Assembly (NCBI GenBank): GCA_018970255.1
Contig: JAGWWS010000007.1
Location: 1-64,000, forward strand
Source of the DNA: Verrucomicrobiota bacterium
GTDB lineage: Bacteria; Verrucomicrobiota; Verrucomicrobiia; Chthoniobacterales; Terrimicrobiaceae
DNA length: 64,000 nt
Direction of reading: 5' to 3'
Below the pieces are notes generated by a model, which made no database searches, was not told the DNA's origin, and worked only from the letters and a program-made list of their open reading frames with translations. Positions 33,169 to 43,366 of this stretch are shown here, one piece after another. Within the stretch, counting starts at the first letter, position 1; each line of letters starts with the position of its first letter. A program made the position numbers and the translations under genes.

Positions 33169-36100
33169 ATGTCGAATTTCTTCATCCGCCGGCCCATCGT
33201 GGCCATGGTTGTGGCGATCATCACCGTCATCGTCGGCCTCGTCTCCATGGCCGGCCTGCCCGTCGCCCAATACCCGAACATCGTCCCGCCGCAAATCCAG
33301 GTCACAACGACCTATGTGGGCGCCGACGCACTCACCGTCGAACAATCCGTCGCCACCCCCATCGAAATGCAAATGAGCGGCGTCGAGGGCATGGAATACA
33401 TGTATTCCATCAACGCGAACTCGGGCATCATGAGTCTGAACATCATCTTCGGCACGGACACCGACCCGACGACCGACCAGATCCTCGCCCAGATGCGGCA
33501 GACGCAGGCCTCGTCGCAATTGCCCACGGAAGTCAAAAACTACGGCGTCACCGTCCAGCAGTCGCTCTCCTCCCCGCTCGGCGTCTTCGTCCTCTCGTCG
33601 CCCGGCGGCGAGTTCGACCCCACCTTCCTGGCGAACTACGCCTACATCAACCTCAACCAGCCGCTCTCCCGGATCCCGGGCGTCGGCAGCGTCAGCATCT
33701 TCGGCGCGGGCCAATACGCCATGCGCATTTGGGTGAAGCCCGACCGCCTCGCCACGCTGAACATCACCGTCCCCGAAGTGATCTCCGCCGTCGGGGCGCA
33801 AAACAAGGTCAACCCCGCGGGCCAGATCGGCGGCGAACCCGTCCCGCAGGGCCAGGTCTACACCTTCACTGTCACCACCACCGGCCGCCTCACCACGGTC
33901 GAGGAATTCGAAAACATCGTCATCCGCGCCGACCCCAACGGCTCGGTCGTCCGCGTGAAGGATGTCGCCCGCGTCGAACTCGGCGGCCAGGTCTACAACA
34001 TCCGCGGCCGCTTCCAGGGGCAGAACGCCTGCATCGTCGCCGTCTACCAACTCCCCGGCTCGAACGCGGTGGACACCATGAAACAGCTGCGGAATTTCTT
34101 CGAGCAGCAGTCGAAGCAATTCCCCGCGGGCCTCAAATACACCGTCGCGCTGGACACCACGCTGGCCATCACCGACGGCATCAAGGAAATCGTCCAGACC
34201 CTCTTCGAGGCGATGGTGCTCGTCATTGCGGTGGTCTTCATTTTCCTGCAGGGCTGGCGCGCCACCCTCATCCCCCTCATCGCCGTCCCCGTTTCGCTAA
34301 TCGGCACCTTTGCCGTTTTCCCGATGCTGGGCTTTTCGATCAATACCCTCTCCCTTTTCGGAATGGTCCTCGCCATCGGCCTCGTGGTGGACGACGCCAT
34401 CGTCGTGGTCGAAGCCATCGAGTCCCACATCGAGGAGGGCCTCTCGCCCCGCGATGCCGCCATCAAGGCGATGTCGCAGGTTTCGGGCCCCGTCGTGGCC
34501 ATCGCGCTCATCCTCGCGGCGGTCTTCGTCCCGACGGCTTTCATCCCCGGCATCACCGGCGCGATGTATCAGCAGTTCGCCGTGACCATGGCGGTTTCGG
34601 TGCTCATTTCGGCATTCAACGCCCTCTCGCTCAGCCCGGCCCTCGGCGCGCTGCTCCTGCGCCCGAAGAAACAGGCCCGTGGCCCGCTGGGCGCCTTCTT
34701 CGGCGCGTTCAACAAGGTCTTCGGCACCGCCACGAAGGGCTACGCCTCGGTCTGCCACGGCCTCATCCGCAAGGTCGCCATCTCCGTCATCATCCTCGCG
34801 GGCCTCGGCGCCGCTGGCGGGTTCATCGGTTCGAAACTCCCCACCGCGTTCATCCCCGAGGAGGACCAAGGCTACCTCTTCGGCGTCGTCCAACTCCCGC
34901 GCGCCTCATCCCTCCAGCAAACCACCGCGGCCAGCGAGGCCATCGAGCAAATCCTGCTCAAGACCCCGGGCGTGGAATATGTCACCTCGATCATCGGCTT
35001 CAACCTCCTCAGCACCGTCCAAAGCACCTACACCGGCTTCTTCTTCATCACCCTCGAGGAATGGTCGAAGCGCAAGTCGCCCGAGCTCCAGGTCGATGCG
35101 ATCCAGGCTTCCATCAACCGCGAACTCGCCGCGCTCGCGAACCCCACCGCCGCCTTCGCCTTCCCCCCGCCGGCCATCCCGGGCATCGGCACCGCCGGCG
35201 GCGTCACCTTCATGCTCGAGGACCGCAGCGGCTCCCCAGTCCAGTTCATCGCGGAGAACACCCAGAAATTCATGGACGCCGCGAAAAAACGGCCGGAACT
35301 CTCGACCCTCTTCACCACCGCCCTCTGGGACGTCCCGCAGGTCCACATCGAACTCGACGAAACCCAGGCGATGATACAGGGCGTGAACCTCAACGAGGCC
35401 TACCAAACCCTCCAAACCTTCCTCGGCGGCTACTTCGTGAATTACTTCAACCGCTTCGGCCTCCAGTGGCAGGTCTATGTCCAGGCCGAGGGCGACTACC
35501 GCACGGACATGGAGAACCTCAACCTTTTCTATGTCTCGAACAAAAACGGCGACCCCGTGCCGGTCACATCGTTCACCCGTGCAGAGCGTTCATTCGGGCC
35601 GGAATTCACCATGCGCTACAACATGTATCGCTGCTCCCAAATCAATGCTTCGGTCGCTCCGGGCTACTCGACCGCGCAGGCGATGAAGGCGCTCGAGGAA
35701 GTCTTCGCAGAAACCATGCCCACGGGAATGGGCTACGACTACTTCGGCATGTCCTACCAGGAGCAGCAGGCCGCCCAGGGCGTCCCGCCCACGGCGATCT
35801 TCGCCCTCTCACTCCTCTTCGTCTTCCTCATCCTCGCCGCGCAATATGAAAGCTGGAGCCTGCCGTTCAGCGTCCTCTTCACCGTTCCGGTCGCGGTTTT
35901 CGGCGCCTTCGCCGGCCTCGCCATGCGCGGCATGCAAAACAACATCTACGCCCAGATCGGCCTCGTCATGCTCATCGGCCTCGCCGCGAAAAACGCCATC
36001 CTCATCGTGGAATTCGCGAAGGACGAATACGAGAGGGGCAAGGACCTCGTCTCCGCCACCCTCGAGGGCGCGCGGCTCCGCCTCCGCCCGATCCTCATGA

Positions 36101-36321
36101 CCGCCTTCGCATTCATCCTCGGCACCGTCCCGCTCGCCATCGCCACCGGCTCGGGCGCCGTGGGCCGCCAGGTCCTCGGCACCACCGTCATCGGCGGCAT
36201 GCTCGCCGCGACCTTCCTCGCCATTTTCCTCATCCCCGCCTGCTTCTACATCGTCGAAAAATACTTCGTCGGCGCGAAGCACCCGGCAACCGAACCGCCC
36301 CAAAACACGCCTCCCGCCTGA
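33169..36321 (+). CDS. RND multidrug efflux permease (AcrB family)
   Basis: A 1050-residue inner-membrane proton antiporter of the hydrophobe/amphiphile exporter group. It starts with the typical [18 protein letters not shown] helix, has two large periplasmic loops, the proton-relay pair D408-D409 in [15 protein letters not shown], and the C-terminal repeat of transmembrane helices ending [12 protein letters not shown]. Length and motifs match AcrB/MexB. It forms one operon with the upstream adaptor, and its TGA overlaps the probable CTG start of the ABC ATPase that follows. Confidence 0.95.
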   Translation: MSNFFIRRPIVAMVVAIITVIVGLVSMAGLPVAQYPNIVPPQIQVTTTYVGADALTVEQSVATPIEMQMSGVEGMEYMYSINANSGIMSLNIIFGTDTDPTTDQILAQMRQTQASSQLPTEVKNYGVTVQQSLSSPLGVFVLSSPGGEFDPTFLANYAYINLNQPLSRIPGVGSVSIFGAGQYAMRIWVKPDRLATLNITVPEVISAVGAQNKVNPAGQIGGEPVPQGQVYTFTVTTTGRLTTVEEFENIVIRADPNGSVVRVKDVARVELGGQVYNIRGRFQGQNACIVAVYQLPGSNAVDTMKQLRNFFEQQSKQFPAGLKYTVALDTTLAITDGIKEIVQTLFEAMVLVIAVVFIFLQGWRATLIPLIAVPVSLIGTFAVFPMLGFSINTLSLFGMVLAIGLVVDDAIVVVEAIESHIEEGLSPRDAAIKAMSQVSGPVVAIALILAAVFVPTAFIPGITGAMYQQFAVTMAVSVLISAFNALSLSPALGALLLRPKKQARGPLGAFFGAFNKVFGTATKGYASVCHGLIRKVAISVIILAGLGAAGGFIGSKLPTAFIPEEDQGYLFGVVQLPRASSLQQTTAASEAIEQILLKTPGVEYVTSIIGFNLLSTVQSTYTGFFFITLEEWSKRKSPELQVDAIQASINRELAALANPTAAFAFPPPAIPGIGTAGGVTFMLEDRSGSPVQFIAENTQKFMDAAKKRPELSTLFTTALWDVPQVHIELDETQAMIQGVNLNEAYQTLQTFLGGYFVNYFNRFGLQWQVYVQAEGDYRTDMENLNLFYVSNKNGDPVPVTSFTRAERSFGPEFTMRYNMYRCSQINASVAPGYSTAQAMKALEEVFAETMPTGMGYDYFGMSYQEQQAAQGVPPTAIFALSLLFVFLILAAQYESWSLPFSVLFTVPVAVFGAFAGLAMRGMQNNIYAQIGLVMLIGLAAKNAILIVEFAKDEYERGKDLVSATLEGARLRLRPILMTAFAFILGTVPLAIATGSGAVGRQVLGTTVIGGMLAATFLAIFLIPACFYIVEKYFVGAKHPATEPPQNTPPA

Positions 36322-37088
36322 CCCAGCCAACCACCCCCATCGTCACCGTCGCGGACCTCAGGAAAAGCTACGACGAAAACCCCGTGCTGAAGGGCGTGGG
36401 CTTTTCCCTCGGGGAAGGCGACCTCGTATCGGTCATCGGCCCCTCGGGTTGCGGCAAGAGCACCATGCTCCGCTGCATCAACGGCCTCGAACTCCTCGAC
36501 TCCGGCACCATCTCCGCCGCCGGCAGCACCGTCTCGCGCCAGCCCGGCTCCCCGGCCGGCCCGGAAATTTCGAAAAACTTCCACGCCCTGCGCCAGCGCG
36601 TCGGCATGGTTTTCCAACAGTTCAACCTCTTCCCCCACCGCACCCTCATCGAGAACACCATGCTCGCCCCGATGCTCGTCCGCGGCATCCCGCGCGAGGA
36701 TGCCGAAAAAACCGGTCGCGCCCTCCTCGGCAAGGTCGGCCTCTCGGCCATGGAGGACCGCTACCCCGCGAACCTCTCCGGCGGCCAGCAACAGCGCGCC
36801 GCCATCGCCCGCGCCCTCGCCATGCAACCGAAAGTCATGCTCTACGACGAGCCCACCAGCGCCCTCGACCCCGAACTCGTCGATGAGGTCCTGCATGTCA
36901 TGAAGGAACTCGACGCCGAGGGCATGACGCAAATCGTCGTCACCCACGAGATGCGCTTCGCCCGCGAGGCCAGCGACTACATCATTTTCATGGAAGGCGG
37001 ACACATCGTGGAAATTTCCAATGGGGACGAGATCTTCACAAACCCGAAGGACGAACGCACCCGCCGCTTCCTCAGGAGGTTCCTGTGA
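36318..37088 (+). CDS. amino-acid ABC transporter ATP-binding protein, probable CTG start
   Basis: An ABC ATPase of the GlnQ/polar amino acid group. Motifs: Walker [11 protein letters not shown]-loop [10 protein letters not shown], signature LSGGQQQR, Walker [14 protein letters not shown]-loop VVTHEM. The first standard start codon in frame is GTG 36384, but that would remove the first strand and the A-loop tyrosine ([14 protein letters not shown]), which are clearly encoded upstream. The only start-like codon that keeps them is CTG 36318, whose TGA overlap with the RND stop (CTGA) resembles the ATGA couplings elsewhere; ATC 36339 is another option. It energises the fused transporter gene that follows. 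Confidence 0.88.
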   Translation: MTQPTTPIVTVADLRKSYDENPVLKGVGFSLGEGDLVSVIGPSGCGKSTMLRCINGLELLDSGTISAAGSTVSRQPGSPAGPEISKNFHALRQRVGMVFQQFNLFPHRTLIENTMLAPMLVRGIPREDAEKTGRALLGKVGLSAMEDRYPANLSGGQQQRAAIARALAMQPKVMLYDEPTSALDPELVDEVLHVMKELDAEGMTQIVVTHEMRFAREASDYIIFMEGGHIVEISNGDEIFTNPKDERTRRFLRRFL

Positions 37089-38593
37089 TCCGCCTACTCC
37101 TTGCCATCCTCGCCTGCGCACTCGCTACCGCCACGGCACCGGCTTCCGAAAAGCCCGTCCTCCGCTGGGCCGCCGCCACGGACAGCAACGCCCCCTACGC
37201 CTTTTACGGTCCTGGAAACAAGCTCACCGGGTTCGAATACGAAATCATCCAGGCGCTCGCGGGGGAAATGGGCCGTGAGCCGGTCTTCGTGCCGAACGAT
37301 TGGGACGGCCTCATCCCCGGCCTCGCCCGCGGGCTCTACGATGTCGTCATTTGCGGCATCGAAATCACCCCCGAAAAATCCGCCGAAGTCCTCTTCTCGA
37401 ACCCCTACTATGTGACCTACGAGCAAATGGTCGTCGGGAAAAGTTCCCCGCCCGTCACATCGCTCGACCAACTCTCCGGAAAATCCATCGGCACGCTCGG
37501 CCAAACGGCCGCCCTCGCCATGCTCAAAAAAACCCCCGGCGTGGAAGTCAAAATCTACGACGAGGAGGTCAACGCCTACGCCGACATCGTGAACGGCCGG
37601 CTCTTCGGCGTCCTGCTCGATTACCCGATCGCAAAATACTACGCCTTCGCGAACCCGAACCTCCGCTTCACCGGCCCGCCCTTCGGCCAAGTCACCTACG
37701 GCATCGCCCTCGCCCGCCAAAACCACGCCCTTGCCGGAGAAATCAACGCCGCCCTCGCCCGCATCGCCGAATCCGGCCAAATGCGCGATATCCTCTCCCG
37801 CTGGGGCCTCTGGACCCCCATGGTCGCCGACACCTTCGGCCAGCCCGAGGACCCCTCGCTCCCGGATACCGAATACCGCGCCTTTGTCGCCTCCACCACC
37901 GAACAGCCCACGCTCTGGAACCGCCTCCTCGGCTACACCCGCTTCTGGCCCCTCCTCCTCCAGGCATCGCTCGTCACCATCGAAGTCAGCCTCCTCGCCA
38001 TGGTTTTCGCCGTCGCGCTCGGCTTCACCCTCGCTCTCATGCGCGTTTACGGCCCCCTCCCCGCCCGTTGGATCGCCACCGTTTACATCGAACTCGTCCG
38101 CGGCACCCCGCTCCTCATCCAACTTCTGGTCATTTTCTACGGCCTCCCGAACATCGGCATTAAACTCGAGCCCTTCACCGCCGGCGTCCTCGGCCTCGCC
38201 CTCAACTACGCCGCCTACGAGGCGGAAAACTACCGCGCCGGCCTCCTCGCCATCCCGAAAGGCCAGATGGAAGCCGCCCGCGCCCTCGGCATGACGCACC
38301 GCCAGGGACTCCTGCATGTCGTCATGCCCCAATCCTTCCGCCTCGTCATCCCGCCGGTCACGAACGATTTCATTTCGTTGCTCAAGGATTCCTCCCTCGT
38401 CTCCATGGTCACGCTCATCGACCTCACCGGAGCCTACAAGCAAATCGCCACGCAAACCTTCGACTACTTCGGCGCCGGGTTGCTCGTGGCGGCGTTCTAC
38501 TTGTTGATCGGCCTCCCGTTCGTCCGCCTCGCCCGCTTCACCGAGCAGCGCCTCCTCCCCGCCAACCACCGCCGCCCCACCCGCCGTCACTGA
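37085..38593 (+). CDS. fused amino-acid binding protein and ABC permease
   Basis: A 502-residue protein that starts at GTG 37085 with AGGAGG five bases before it and overlaps the ATPase stop (GTGA). Residues 1-23 are a signal peptide. Residues about 25-245 are a family-3 solute-binding domain ([31 protein letters not shown]). Residues about 285-490 are a His/Glu/Gln-type permease with the EAA loop ([21 protein letters not shown]). Such fusions are known in other bacteria. With the preceding ATPase it forms a complete polar amino acid importer. Confidence 0.92.
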   Translation: MIRLLLAILACALATATAPASEKPVLRWAAATDSNAPYAFYGPGNKLTGFEYEIIQALAGEMGREPVFVPNDWDGLIPGLARGLYDVVICGIEITPEKSAEVLFSNPYYVTYEQMVVGKSSPPVTSLDQLSGKSIGTLGQTAALAMLKKTPGVEVKIYDEEVNAYADIVNGRLFGVLLDYPIAKYYAFANPNLRFTGPPFGQVTYGIALARQNHALAGEINAALARIAESGQMRDILSRWGLWTPMVADTFGQPEDPSLPDTEYRAFVASTTEQPTLWNRLLGYTRFWPLLLQASLVTIEVSLLAMVFAVALGFTLALMRVYGPLPARWIATVYIELVRGTPLLIQLLVIFYGLPNIGIKLEPFTAGVLGLALNYAAYEAENYRAGLLAIPKGQMEAARALGMTHRQGLLHVVMPQSFRLVIPPVTNDFISLLKDSSLVSMVTLIDLTGAYKQIATQTFDYFGAGLLVAAFYLLIGLPFVRLARFTEQRLLPANHRRPTRRH

Positions 38594-38605
38594 CTGGTTT
38601 CCGCC

Positions 38606-39850
38606 TTGAATTCAAACCCCACCTCCCCGGGCCGATACGCATGGACTGTAGTGGCACTACTCTTCCCCGTCGCACTCCTAAACTACCTGGACCGCCAGAT
38701 GATCGCGGCCATGAAATCCTCCGTGATGGCCGATGTCTCGGGCATGCACCTCGATGCCCAGTGGGGCTACATGCTCGGCCAGTTCAAATGGGTCTACGCG
38801 TTTTTCAGCCCTATCGGCGGGTATGTCGCGGACCGCTTCAGCCGCCGCACCACGATTTGCGCGAGCCTCCTTGCTTGGTCTGCGGTCACTTGGCTCACCG
38901 GCCGGGCAGATACCTACTCGGATCTGCTCTGGACGCGCACGCTCATGGGGCTCAGCGAGGCCTTTTACATTCCCGCCGCCTTGGCACTCATCACTGACTA
39001 CCATCGCGGCGATACCCGCTCACGTGCCACGGGCATCCACCAAACAGGAATCTACTGCGGCGTCATCCTCGGCGGCTTCGCCGGTTATGTCGCGGATACT
39101 CCCTCGCTCGGCTGGCGCTGGGCATTTGATTTCACCGGCCTCGCCGGAATCCTCTACGCCATTCCACTTTTCCTGCTCCTCCGCGACAACCGCGGAAAAA
39201 ACTCCTCCGAAGCACCGCGGCCCGGCGCTATCTCGTCCGCAACCTCATTGTTGGCGAATCCCTCGTTCATCCTGCTCGTTCTCTACTTCACACTCCCCGC
39301 CCTCGCAGGCTGGGTCGTGCGCGATTGGATGCCCGCCATTCTTCAACAAAGTTTCAACATCTCCCAAGGACTCGCCGGAGTCTCCGCCACGCTCTACTGG
39401 CAGGCCGCCGCGATTCTCGCGGCCTTCGGCGGAGGGTGGCTTGCCGACCGCTGGATGCGCCGCACGGACCGCGGTAGGATTTATGTCAGCGCCATCGGCA
39501 TGGCACTCATCATCCCCGCGCTTTTCGGGGTCGGAAATTCGCCGGCCCTCGGTTCATTCGGTCTCGCCATCGCCTCGCTGGTCCTTTTCGGAATCGGCTG
39601 GGGTTTCTTCGATACAAACAACATGCCGATTCTGTGCCAGATCGCCCGGCCGGAACTCCGCGCCACCGGCTATGGAATCATGAACTTCGTGAGCATCAGC
39701 TGCGGCGGACTCGCCGATTGGGGATTCGGCGCCCTGCGCGACCGCGCCATCCCGCTCAATGCCATTTTCGCAATCTTTGCCGCAGCCTGCATCGTCTCGA
39801 TCGCCCTCGTGCTGCTCATTCGCCCCCAAAAAACCGAGGGCGAATCGTAA
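38606..39850 (+). CDS. MFS transporter, possible organic anion symporter
   Basis: A 414-residue protein with 12 hydrophobic segments, starting at TTG 38606, 12 bases after the ABC gene; no ATG lies near the N-terminus. Features include LNYLDRQMIAAM in helix 1, ADRFSRRTT in loop 2-3 and the helix 4-5 region ALALITDYHRGDTRSRATG. This pattern is seen in anion:cation symporters and spinster-like carriers. The substrate is not resolved. It ends two bases from a convergent gene. Confidence 0.82.
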   Translation: MNSNPTSPGRYAWTVVALLFPVALLNYLDRQMIAAMKSSVMADVSGMHLDAQWGYMLGQFKWVYAFFSPIGGYVADRFSRRTTICASLLAWSAVTWLTGRADTYSDLLWTRTLMGLSEAFYIPAALALITDYHRGDTRSRATGIHQTGIYCGVILGGFAGYVADTPSLGWRWAFDFTGLAGILYAIPLFLLLRDNRGKNSSEAPRPGAISSATSLLANPSFILLVLYFTLPALAGWVVRDWMPAILQQSFNISQGLAGVSATLYWQAAAILAAFGGGWLADRWMRRTDRGRIYVSAIGMALIIPALFGVGNSPALGSFGLAIASLVLFGIGWGFFDTNNMPILCQIARPELRATGYGIMNFVSISCGGLADWGFGALRDRAIPLNAIFAIFAAACIVSIALVLLIRPQKTEGES

Positions 39851-39852
39851 AA

Positions 39853-40899
39853 TCAACCGCCGCCGCTTTTCTCGAAAATCAATTTCCGAATCCAGGACTC
39901 GAAGGAATTCCGGGCATTCGCAGACCTCATCACTCCCCGCTGGTCCACCACAAAAACCGTCGGCAGCGCATTCACCCCGTTGCTCCTCGCGAGCTCACCT
40001 TGCCAGCCCTTCCCGTCGCAGGCCGTTGGCCATCCATCGATTCCGATTTCCCCCATCACGCCTTTGACCAAACCCGCATCCTCATCCAGCGCCACGGTCG
40101 CGACGCCCACACGATCAGCCGGCAATTGGCGCAGCGCGTTTCGAAATTCCTGAATCCACAAAATCGACGGAGCCGATTCCGCCGACCAAAAAATCAGAAA
40201 TCCCACCTTGCCACGCCAACTCTTGGTATCGAACACGGCCCCCTGCAGAGTCGGGAAGGAAATCGCGATAGGCTTTCCGATCAAATCCAGCCGCCTCAAG
40301 TCATCGGCAATCCGTCGTTTCAAAGGCTCCTCCCGCGCAGCGCGTCGAGCCTCCTCGAGAAGCTCGCGCTTCAGCTCCGGATCGTTGTCGCAAATCGTGG
40401 CCACCTCCACGAGCAACCTCGCCACCCGCCGGTCTCCGGGATGCCTCGCCCCGAAATTCCTCGCCGCCGCCACCAAATCCCTCCGCCGCTCCACCTCCTG
40501 CCCGCGAAAAGTCTGCATCAACAGCGACACCCGCCGGAACCCCGCCTCGGCTCGAATCGAAAGCGGCACGGATTTGTCCCTCTCCACCACCTGCAAGTCC
40601 CGCATCGCTTGATCGACTTGGGATTGCCGCCCCAGCGCCATACCGAGCGCCGCTTCGAGCGAGGCCATCCTCAAACTCGCCTCGGCCGCGCGCGAATCCG
40701 CCGGATGCGTTTCGAGAAAATGACGCACCAACCCGAGTTGCTTCACCAAATGCCGCTTGCCAGCCTCTCGCGCCTCCTCAACGGATTTCGGTTTCGCCTG
40801 CGGCCCGGCATCCAAGGCCACGATCGCCTGCCAATCCGTGTCAGCCGATCCGAAGGCCATCGCACAACCAAGAATCAAAGCCAGAAAAGCCGTTCTCAT
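39853..40899 (-). CDS. secreted thioredoxin-fold protein lacking the active-site cysteines
   Basis: A 348-residue protein with signal peptide (RTAFLALILGCAMAFGSA), a helical, TPR-like middle (residues about 50-205) and a C-terminal thioredoxin/TlpA-type domain (GKVGFLIFWSAESAPS and the cis-proline region NALPTVFVVDQRGV). The place of the CxxC pair is taken by SAES, so it cannot act as a disulphide reductase. Such domains often serve as binding modules. It is coupled by ATGA to the upstream nuclease-like gene. Confidence 0.75.
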   Translation of the reverse strand: MRTAFLALILGCAMAFGSADTDWQAIVALDAGPQAKPKSVEEAREAGKRHLVKQLGLVRHFLETHPADSRAAEASLRMASLEAALGMALGRQSQVDQAMRDLQVVERDKSVPLSIRAEAGFRRVSLLMQTFRGQEVERRRDLVAAARNFGARHPGDRRVARLLVEVATICDNDPELKRELLEEARRAAREEPLKRRIADDLRRLDLIGKPIAISFPTLQGAVFDTKSWRGKVGFLIFWSAESAPSILWIQEFRNALRQLPADRVGVATVALDEDAGLVKGVMGEIGIDGWPTACDGKGWQGELARSNGVNALPTVFVVDQRGVMRSANARNSFESWIRKLIFEKSGGG

Positions 40900-41813
40900 T
40901 CCTTGGGTGTGATCGTGGTGAACAACGGACGGTGATCACTCGCCTCGCTCCATTCCTTGGCCCACACCACCCCGCTCCTTCTGGGCAAAACTTCAGGCCA
41001 CAGCCCCGGACTCGCCATCACGTAATCGATCCGCGAATACACATCGGCCGCACCCCAGTAGTGCGTCCAAACAAGCCCGAGCGAATCCCTCAACTCCAAG
41101 GCCCGAAGGCTTGCCGCCCCGCCCGGCGCTCCGAGAATTTCCAGAATCGGAAACTCGTTCTTCGTGTCGTTGAGATCACCGAACAGAAGCAAATTCTCCT
41201 GAGGATTCGCCGCGAGAATCGCCTCCACATGCTTCCGCACGATCATCGCCTCGCGGGCACGAAACCGCTTCTCGTCATAAAGCGGCACCGCGCGTTTCGA
41301 TTTCAAATGCAGACCCACCAATCGCAGCCGGTAGTCCGGCCCCGCCTGCACCGTCACATCCAGAATACCCCGCCCCATCCGAAAGCGTTTGCCATCCACC
41401 TCCACGGGAACTTGCCCGCGCGAATTCCTCGCGACGATCGGAAACCTGCTCAGCAACGCCAAATGCCGCTCGCCATCCTCACCGCGGACCCATTCGGTAT
41501 GGCGCAAATCCATCCCCGCCGCCTGCAGTCTTTTTTGAAAATCCGCAAGCATCCGACGATCGCCCATTTCCGCCACGCCCAGAATGTCCGGCCGGCAACG
41601 CTTGAGCATCGAAACCACGGCCGCCACTTCCCGCTCCGGCTTCGGCGCGTTTTCCACCCGCTTGCCGCCGACCTCACGCACCATCGGCAGATAATTCTCC
41701 ACATTGTAATAGGCGAAAACAACATCCCCCCCGGCAAAAACACTGGGAAGCTTTAAGAAAAAAACAAACGTAACCAGCCGCAGGAAAACCACCGCTTCCC
41801 GGCCCGGAAACAC
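40896..41813 (-). CDS. secreted endonuclease/exonuclease/phosphatase family protein
   Basis: A 305-residue protein with an N-terminal hydrophobic export signal. The EEP motifs are present: YYNVENY, a metal-binding Glu in LGVAEMGD, LVGLHLKSK, FGDLNDTKNE and ASDHRPLFT at the end. The family uses a divalent metal to cleave phosphodiester or phosphomonoester bonds; substrate unknown. It lies two bases after tatA and overlaps the next gene by ATGA, so tatA and these exported proteins are cotranscribed. Confidence 0.85.
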   Translation of the reverse strand: MFPGREAVVFLRLVTFVFFLKLPSVFAGGDVVFAYYNVENYLPMVREVGGKRVENAPKPEREVAAVVSMLKRCRPDILGVAEMGDRRMLADFQKRLQAAGMDLRHTEWVRGEDGERHLALLSRFPIVARNSRGQVPVEVDGKRFRMGRGILDVTVQAGPDYRLRLVGLHLKSKRAVPLYDEKRFRAREAMIVRKHVEAILAANPQENLLLFGDLNDTKNEFPILEILGAPGGAASLRALELRDSLGLVWTHYWGAADVYSRIDYVMASPGLWPEVLPRRSGVVWAKEWSEASDHRPLFTTITPKE

Positions 41814-41815
41814 AA

Positions 41816-42052
41816 TCAGGCGGGCTTGTGCGGCTGTTTGTCCGCCGCCTCCTTGACCTCAAGCTGCTTGGCGGACTTGTCGATCTCGCGCTCGAAATCC
41901 TCCCGCGCCCTCTTGAACTCCCCGAGACTCTGCCCCAAACCGCGCGCCAATTCCGGCAATTTCTTCGCGCCGAACAAAAGCAATACAATCACCAAAATAA
42001 AAACGATTTCCGGCCAACCGGGCATCGACATGGCAAGCAAGGGAGTGCTCAT
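41816..42052 (-). CDS. tatA: Sec-independent translocase subunit TatA/TatE
   Basis: A 78-residue protein from ATG 42052 (ATG 42085 would add eleven residues). It has the TatA layout: a short N-terminus, one transmembrane helix ([24 protein letters not shown]) with the hinge FGAKKLPE, an amphipathic helix ([13 protein letters not shown]) and a charged tail. TatA forms the channel for folded proteins in the inner membrane. No tatC is in the window. Confidence 0.92.
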   Translation of the reverse strand: MSTPLLAMSMPGWPEIVFILVIVLLLFGAKKLPELARGLGQSLGEFKRAREDFEREIDKSAKQLEVKEAADKQPHKPA

Positions 42053-42094
42053 GGGGGCTACGCTAAGCCCAGCACCCCACCCCATGCAAAGAAA

Positions 42095-43366
42095 TTAACC
42101 CTCCCGAATGAGGGGAACTCGAGTGTTCTTCAGAACACCATTCTCGACCGTCTCCACAGCAATTCCCGCCGCACGACCAAAATTGAAACCGCTAGAAATC
42201 CCGCGCGAGCGCGCCGAAAAATCCGCATCACCCAAAACCTCATTCAGCCTTCGCGCGAGATTCTTTGCCGAGATCCGCCCCCTCGAAAGGCTCCTCGCCA
42301 CGCCAAGCCTTCCCAACCTCCATGCATTGTCAGGCTGATCGAATGCAAACGGCACAATCACCGATGGCACACCCGCCCTCAGCGTCTCGGCACAGGTTCC
42401 GATCCCTCCCGCATGAACCACAGCTGCCGCCCTTGGTAACAACGCCCCGAGCGGCTCGTAGCCGGCCACGAAAACCGTTTCTGGCAAATCCCGCGGCACC
42501 TCCGCATTCCGTCCCGTCAAAAGCACCGCCCGCCTGCCAAGCATGCGAACAGCGGCAACCGCCTCGTGGTAAAAACGCGGCTCGAAGTGCGCGACGATGG
42601 ATCCCAGCGTGAAAACCACTGGCGCCTCGCCCGCACTCAAAAACTCCTCGAGCCCCGCACTCATCCCTCCCTGTTCGTAAAATGGAAATCCAGCCTGCAC
42701 AAAATTCCCGGGCCAATCGGGCTGCGGCGCGCCAAGAAACTCCGGAAACATCACCAGAGTTCCATGCGGCGAATGCTTCGTATCGAAAATCGGATTCCCG
42801 CCAGGTGGAAGTCCCAGCTCCCGACGAAAACGAAAATACTCCCGCGCCCACATGCGCCCCTGAATTCTCCCGCCAATGTAAGCGAGCCGGTGAACCCACG
42901 CCCCCAACTTGCGGAACGGATGCAAAAACGGCGCGGGCGCGAGCACACACGGGTCCGTCGCCGAAAGCATCGAGGTCGGTGCCAGCACTGCATTCCACCA
43001 CGGAATCCCCTCGCCCTCCGCCACGAGCCCGGCCGTGTAAAGCAACTCCCCGACCACCAGCGCATCCGCGCCACGCACCGCCGCAGAGAGATCGGCATGC
43101 GTCTCCCTCACACCTGCAAAAACCACCTGCCTCAAGAGCCGCTCCGGCCCGCGACTCATGTGAAAAAAATACTCCAGCTCGTCCGGATCGCTCGGAATCT
43201 CGGGCCGCAGCTCGCGAAACTCCACTCCCGCTCTCTCCACATTCACCGAGTAGCTCGGCGCCGCCGCCACCACCGCCTCATGCCCACGCATTCGCGCCTC
43301 CACAGCCAGCGCCAGCATCGGATGCAGGTCACCCAACGACCCGATGCACGCAAAAACCACCCGCAT
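42095..43366 (-). CDS. UDP-glycosyltransferase-like protein (GT1 family)
   Basis: A 423-residue GT-B protein. The N-terminus (RVVFACIGSLGDLHPMLALA) and the C-terminal donor-site motif (VHAGGIGTCAETLRAGVPSV, then PFAFDQPDNAWRL) match the MGT/UGT family that glycosylates lipids, sterols or natural products. The HAGG-x-GT and the Gln/Asp/Asn region bind the nucleotide sugar. Acceptor unknown. It directly follows the PAP2 phosphatase gene, which may point to lipid glycosylation. Confidence 0.88.
   Translation of the reverse strand: MRVVFACIGSLGDLHPMLALAVEARMRGHEAVVAAAPSYSVNVERAGVEFRELRPEIPSDPDELEYFFHMSRGPERLLRQVVFAGVRETHADLSAAVRGADALVVGELLYTAGLVAEGEGIPWWNAVLAPTSMLSATDPCVLAPAPFLHPFRKLGAWVHRLAYIGGRIQGRMWAREYFRFRRELGLPPGGNPIFDTKHSPHGTLVMFPEFLGAPQPDWPGNFVQAGFPFYEQGGMSAGLEEFLSAGEAPVVFTLGSIVAHFEPRFYHEAVAAVRMLGRRAVLLTGRNAEVPRDLPETVFVAGYEPLGALLPRAAAVVHAGGIGTCAETLRAGVPSVIVPFAFDQPDNAWRLGRLGVARSLSRGRISAKNLARRLNEVLGDADFSARSRGISSGFNFGRAAGIAVETVENGVLKNTRVPLIREG

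Noticed and set aside
31663-34119. Open frame of about 818 codons on the minus strand opposite the RND adaptor and pump.
   Set aside because: Composition (Gly, Asp, Glu, Arg rich) and complete overlap with clear efflux genes mark it as a shadow.
33729-35849. 706-codon open frame on the + strand inside the RND pump gene.
   Set aside because: Out of frame with the confirmed pump; its Arg/Pro/His-rich product is a GC-frame artefact.
36384-36386. GTG 36384 as start of the ABC ATPase.
   Set aside because: It would delete the first strand and A-loop residue that are clearly encoded just upstream.
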